49,259 nt of DNA from Rhodospirillales bacterium (lineage in GTDB: Bacteria > Pseudomonadota > Alphaproteobacteria > Rhodospirillales > WMHbin7). Shown in pieces: positions 46,031 through 49,259 of this stretch. The first letter of the stretch is position 1. Each line of letters starts with the position of its first letter. The notes under the pieces were generated by a model. It was not told the DNA's origin and made no database searches. It saw only the letters and a list, made by a program, of their open reading frames with translations. Both the position numbers and the translations under genes were made by a program. The stretch spans positions 1 through 49,259 of the forward strand of contig JACRJC010000043.1 in the NCBI GenBank assembly GCA_016215555.1, read 5' to 3'.

Positions 46031-47893
46031 TCAATATTCCTTCTTGTTCGCCCACATCGATTCGTTGAAGCGCACCACGCGGTTGCGACCGCTTTCCTTG
46101 GCCTGATAGAGCGCGACGTCGGCGAACTTGACTGCCTGCCAGAAGGTTTCGCTGTCGGTCGGGAAATCGGACAAACCGATCGAGATGGTTTTTCGCAGCA
46201 CAGTCGAGCCGCATTGCACGGTCATGGCCTCGACGGCGGCGCGGATCTTCTCGGCCACCTGGTCGCCCTGATCGTGCGGCGTATCGACCAGCAGGATCAG
46301 GAATTCCTCGCCGCCGAAGCGGATGACCAGATCGGCCGCCCGCACCGATTGGCGCAGCACCCTGGCCAAGGCCTTCAGAACGGTATCGCCGGCGTCATGG
46401 CCGTAAGTGTCGTTCACCATCTTGAAATGGTCGAGGTCGAGCATCATGACAGTCAGGCCGGTCTTGCGCCGCTGCACATTGGCGACCAGCGTATCGACAT
46501 ACTCTTCCAAGAAGCGCCGGTTGTTGAGACCGGTCATCGGATCGCTCAGGCTTGACTCGCGCAAGGTTTCCATCAGCCGCTTGGTTTCCAGCACGGGGGC
46601 GGCTTCGCGCAGATAGACATTGACGAATGGAATCAGCCGCTGCAAAAGCGTGGCGTTTTCGCCCGTGGACACAAGCTGCAGAACATTTCCGACCATGCCC
46701 GACTGGATGATCGGCAGACAAATATGGCGGAAGGGCTTGTCGTCATCTTGCGGCTGGAAGGAATAGCAAATGCCAAGATTGGCCACGCCATCGACCGTAT
46801 GGCCTGTGCGGCGCGCCCGGCAGGCCTCGCTGCGGACCAGAATTTCCGGATCGCACCAGCGGCAACTGGCGCCCGACTCGCCATCGACGAACAGCGGAAT
46901 CATCTGATTCTTGTTGGCGACGATCTCATAGAGCGAGAAATTGTTGATGGAGAATTCGTCCTCCAGCATGTGGGCTAGGCGCTGATGAATTTCGGCCTTG
47001 GTTTCATCTTCCTCGATGGCCTGCTTGAAGCAGGCGGCCCGCGACAAGCCGTCCACCATTTCGATGGTGGCCTTCAGCAGATTCTCGTCGGAATGGGACG
47101 ACCTGTTGGTCAGCCGGGCGACGCTTTCTCCGATGCGGTTAAGACCGTTGTCCAGAAAGGCCAGCAAACGATTCATGTCGGCGGCGATCTGGCCGATTTC
47201 GTCCTCTGTGCGTTGTTCGACCGTGCCCTTGAAATCGCCGCGCAAGGCCCGCTGCACGGCCAGTTCGACATTTTCAGCCGTCGTCGATACCGGCTTGATG
47301 ACGCGGCGAATCAAATAGAAGGTAATGGCGCTGAACAAGGCGACAATGCCAACGATGCTGGCGACGGTGAACAGGGCCTTGCTCTTCAAGGCCTCGATCG
47401 ACATCGTCATCGTCACCGCACCCAGCACAGCGCCTTCCGGCACTTGATGGCATTCCAGGCAATTAGGCGAACCCCTGGTCGAGGCGACGAAGGGAATGGT
47501 CCCCCGAAACAGCGTGCCGTGCTCATTTTCCTCGACGCGGTATTGCGGTCTGCCGTTGGCCAGAACTTCCTTTTCCACCTCGTCAGTCGGCGATTCCCGG
47601 CCCAACCCCTCGCCGAATTGTTGAACGACCAAAGACGAGCGCACGACTTGCGCCGAGGCCAGACCCTGCACTTCCATCAACCGATTGAGAAAGCTCTCCC
47701 GCTTGTCGATGACGCCGTTGATCATCGACTCGGTCAGGTGCACGCGCACGATCTCGGCGGCGGTGCGGATATGGTCCGATGAGGAAGCGATGGAAAAGGA
47801 CCGGAACGCATACAGATTGATGGCAACCAGCATAACGATCAGACTGACGGCCATGGCGACAAAGAAGATCGTCACCTTCGAGGTCAAACTCAT
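46031..47893 (-). CDS. Membrane diguanylate cyclase with periplasmic CxxCH haem motif
   Basis: 620 residues: membrane helix (8-28), periplasmic sensor (about 30-172) containing CLECH (Cys145, Cys148, His149), a c-type haem attachment motif, second helix (about 174-194), HAMP (about 195-250), a GAF-like domain (about 290-430) and a C-terminal GGDEF domain with GGEEF (527-531) and an RxxD inhibition site (RAAD, 518-521). It should make c-di-GMP in response to a haem-sensed signal such as redox state or a gas. The GAF-like part holds Cys344, Cys347, Cys358 and Cys376, a set that could bind zinc or an Fe-S cluster. ATG 47893 is chosen before the first helix. Confidence 0.9.
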   Translation of the reverse strand: MSLTSKVTIFFVAMAVSLIVMLVAINLYAFRSFSIASSSDHIRTAAEIVRVHLTESMINGVIDKRESFLNRLMEVQGLASAQVVRSSLVVQQFGEGLGRESPTDEVEKEVLANGRPQYRVEENEHGTLFRGTIPFVASTRGSPNCLECHQVPEGAVLGAVTMTMSIEALKSKALFTVASIVGIVALFSAITFYLIRRVIKPVSTTAENVELAVQRALRGDFKGTVEQRTEDEIGQIAADMNRLLAFLDNGLNRIGESVARLTNRSSHSDENLLKATIEMVDGLSRAACFKQAIEEDETKAEIHQRLAHMLEDEFSINNFSLYEIVANKNQMIPLFVDGESGASCRWCDPEILVRSEACRARRTGHTVDGVANLGICYSFQPQDDDKPFRHICLPIIQSGMVGNVLQLVSTGENATLLQRLIPFVNVYLREAAPVLETKRLMETLRESSLSDPMTGLNNRRFLEEYVDTLVANVQRRKTGLTVMMLDLDHFKMVNDTYGHDAGDTVLKALARVLRQSVRAADLVIRFGGEEFLILLVDTPHDQGDQVAEKIRAAVEAMTVQCGSTVLRKTISIGLSDFPTDSETFWQAVKFADVALYQAKESGRNRVVRFNESMWANKKEY

Positions 47894-48150
47894 TTCTGTC
47901 TCATCCCCACAAAAATACGGAAAATTCCGCGATCCGTGGCACACCCCGCCACACCCTTCATATCTTTAAATAATTCCAATTTATCTAAGTGATAAACGAT
48001 CTTACCCCCCGACAGGAAATGAAGCAATCGGCTGTAGGGCCTGCCCGGAAAGTCATCTCGGCCTCTCCCCTCTTCCCTCAGGGGCCTGATTAAGCTAAAG
48101 AATGCCTCAAGACCCGCCGCCGGCCGAAAAGTTCAGCCATGCGGCACAGT

Positions 48151-48227
48151 GCGCCCGTAGCTCAGCAGGATAGAGCACAGGATTCCTAATCCTGGGGCCG
48201 TGGGTTCGAATCCCGCCGGGCGCACCA
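48151..48227 (+). tRNA. tRNA-Arg(CCU)
   Basis: A 77-base cloverleaf with acceptor stem GCGCCCG/CGGGCGC, D-loop containing AGCTCAGC, anticodon loop TTCCTAA (anticodon CCT), T-arm GGTTCGAATCC and encoded CCA. It reads the rare AGG codon. tRNA genes are frequent integration sites, and an accessory-looking gene pair lies within 200 bases downstream. Confidence 0.97.
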
Positions 48228-48415
48228 TTTCTCCTTTTTGGAAACATAGGATCGCCCCGCTTCGTAACGCAGTGAGCGCATCCCAGGACAGGCTGCAATG
48301 CGGGACAAAGTTCGTGGGGCTGTCTCTGAAGATCAAGAAGCGAATTTATTGCACATTTTGAATTGACATTGTGCAGCCATTGCTCATAATCGGTGGGGAG
48401 GTATAAACGCCGACC

Positions 48416-48625
48416 TTGCTTAGATTCAGTGGTTATGTCCTTCGCATATATTTCACCGATCATGGCATTCCCCATGTGCATTTGATCGGGGCGGATTGCG
48501 ATGCGTCCATAGCCATTGAAACGGGTGAAGTGATCGTTGGCAGCGTTCCTGGCGACGCCCTCGAAACAGCAAAAAGCTACATCGAAGAAAACCGCGAACA
48601 TCTGCTTTTGCTATGGAGGTCGTGA
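48416..48625 (+). CDS. DUF4160 protein, candidate toxin-like partner; start codon uncertain
   Basis: 69 residues from TTG 48416. The sequence LLRFSGYVLRIYFTDHGIPHVHL is the core of DUF4160, a small domain often encoded beside DUF2442 proteins. Members normally begin Met-Pro-Thr. Here the frame just upstream reads ACG-CCG-ACC (Thr-Pro-Thr) at 48407-48415, with GGGGAGG 5 bases before the ACG and an in-frame TAA before that. So the usual start position is ACG, and TTG 48416 is the first conventional start, 14 bases from the ribosome site. Its stop overlaps the next gene's start. A toxin role is inferred from the gene arrangement only. Confidence 0.72.
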   Translation: MLRFSGYVLRIYFTDHGIPHVHLIGADCDASIAIETGEVIVGSVPGDALETAKSYIEENREHLLLLWRS

Positions 48626-49032
48626 TGTCTAACAAATCCCCTCGGATCGTCTCAGCCGAACCGGCTGGCGGTGGCATCATCGCCCTTTCGTGGACCGACG
48701 GCACAAGCTGTAATCTTGACCTTTCGGGCAGTCTGCCTCCAGGCGCTCCAGTCATCGAGGATCATGGCTACACTTTGGCCTTTGAGGGCGCGGAGGTTGA
48801 ATTCAGCAGCCCAGACCTCATCAAGCGAGCGGCTTGGCAGGATGGGCGTTCCCCAACTCCTGAAGCCTTCCGTGCTTGGCGAAAGCGCGTTGGGCTAACC
48901 CAGGAGCAGTTAGCCGACATGTTCGACCTAAGCCGGCGAACGATCGGGTATTACGAGGACGGATCCTTGCTTGTTCCGCGCGTTGTCGCGCTAGCCATGC
49001 TGGGCTGCGAAACCGAGAAAAGCGCTGCCTAG
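48625..49032 (+). CDS. DUF2442-XRE helix-turn-helix protein
   Basis: 135 residues from ATG 48625 (GGAGG 5 bases upstream), overlapping the DUF4160 stop (TGATG). The N-terminal 75 residues fit DUF2442 (SAEPAGGGIIALSWTDGTSC). The C-terminal part is an XRE HTH (WRKRVGLTQEQLADMFDLSRRTIGYYEDG). This resembles an antitoxin with a DNA-binding domain that would repress its own operon. It lies downstream of tRNA-Arg, in a probable accessory locus. Confidence 0.82.
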   Translation: MSNKSPRIVSAEPAGGGIIALSWTDGTSCNLDLSGSLPPGAPVIEDHGYTLAFEGAEVEFSSPDLIKRAAWQDGRSPTPEAFRAWRKRVGLTQEQLADMFDLSRRTIGYYEDGSLLVPRVVALAMLGCETEKSAA

Positions 49033-49259
49033 CAGCCTAAATGAGGAAACGGGCCAAGGGGGGCATCGGAAAAACCTCCGGACAAGGGACGGCCTTCACC
49101 TCTGCGGGCTTTGTTTAGGGTCGTGTCCCGCCGCGTGGTGTAGGAGCTGTGGGTAAGCTACCGCCCGCCGCGACCGTTAGAGTCAGGCGGCGGCGGGTTA
49201 CTTATCCATAGCGGTGGTCATCGTGAAACTCCGGTAGGGTTTGGTCGCCAAACCTGAAA
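49033..49259. other. Window edge with palindromic sequence
   Basis: No gene is visible. The stretch contains AGGGTTTGGTCGCCAAACCT (49236-49255), a hairpin, and a partly complementary pair of GC-rich blocks, ACCGCCCGCCGC and GGCGGCGGCGGGT, near 49160-49200. It could be the end of a mobile element that continues outside the window. Confidence 0.3.

Noticed and set aside
48107-48601. 164-codon minus-strand frame across tRNA-Arg
   Set aside because: Its GGIRTHGPRIRNP stretch is the well-known false translation of a tRNA gene, and it also opposes the DUF4160 gene.

Overview
The window is 49 kb of a GC-rich alphaproteobacterial chromosome. Signs of this include a DUF3035 lipoprotein, an HpnM/HpnN pair, RibF-IleS-LspA gene order, an RpoH-like factor with an RpoH box, and the usual alphaproteobacterial intergenic palindromes. 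The density of PAS, MCP, HD-GYP and GGDEF proteins together with a bacteriohemerythrin points to a motile, redox-sensing member of the Rhodospirillales (Magnetospirillum-like). That placement is inferred from gene content, not from a marker search.

Layout. 0-7.2 kb: a PhnD-like/HD-GYP c-di-GMP phosphodiesterase coupled to exonuclease III, a MITE-like element sitting exactly on the stop codon of an A-type Fe-S carrier gene, the HpnM/HpnN pair and a DUF192 protein. 7.2-7.7 kb: an AT-rich gap ending in a strong plus-strand terminator with no gene in front of it (candidate small RNA). 7.7-13.8 kb: an OxyR-like regulator without the peroxidatic cysteine, divergent from an RpoH-type sigma factor; an NtrC-type regulator/histidine kinase pair; an orphan TorD chaperone; a bacteriohemerythrin. 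13.9-17.6 kb: a thioesterase, a crotonase, and a partner-switching module (STAS, anti-sigma-type ATPase, receiver-PP2C phosphatase). 17.6-25.2 kb: chemotaxis and sensing (Aer-type PAS protein plus separate MCP, dCache MCP, CHASE/multi-PAS kinase). 25.3-27.8 kb: fructosamine-kinase family protein plus LMW phosphatase, divergent from a sirtuin deacylase and a MaoC hydratase. 27.8-31.9 kb: AcoR-type sigma-54 activator divergent from an acetaldehyde dehydrogenase and DUF779, with a recognisable -24/-12 promoter.

32.0-45.3 kb is mostly housekeeping: ribF-ileS-lspA-DUF3035 are joined by 4-base overlaps or near-overlaps, followed by an M16 peptidase pair (one active, one inactive), pgi, a 43-codon ORF built from three hairpins, mutL and a proline iminopeptidase. 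A low-GC two-gene cassette (serine dehydrogenase proteinase family plus a 77-residue unknown) interrupts this block at 39.65-40.77 kb and looks acquired.

45.3-49.3 kb: a PagL-type lipid A deacylase whose ribosome binding site lies in a predicted hairpin, a diguanylate cyclase with a periplasmic CxxCH haem motif and a second cytoplasmic cysteine set, tRNA-Arg(CCU), and next to the tRNA a DUF4160 / DUF2442-XRE pair resembling a toxin-antitoxin module, in which the expected start codon is ACG.

No CRISPR array, rRNA, prophage or complete insertion sequence was seen. Several candidates deserve a follow-up (SDH cassette, DUF4160 pair, haem-GGDEF protein, terminator-bounded gap, hairpin ORF), but no single locus is clearly a new multi-gene system on sequence alone.
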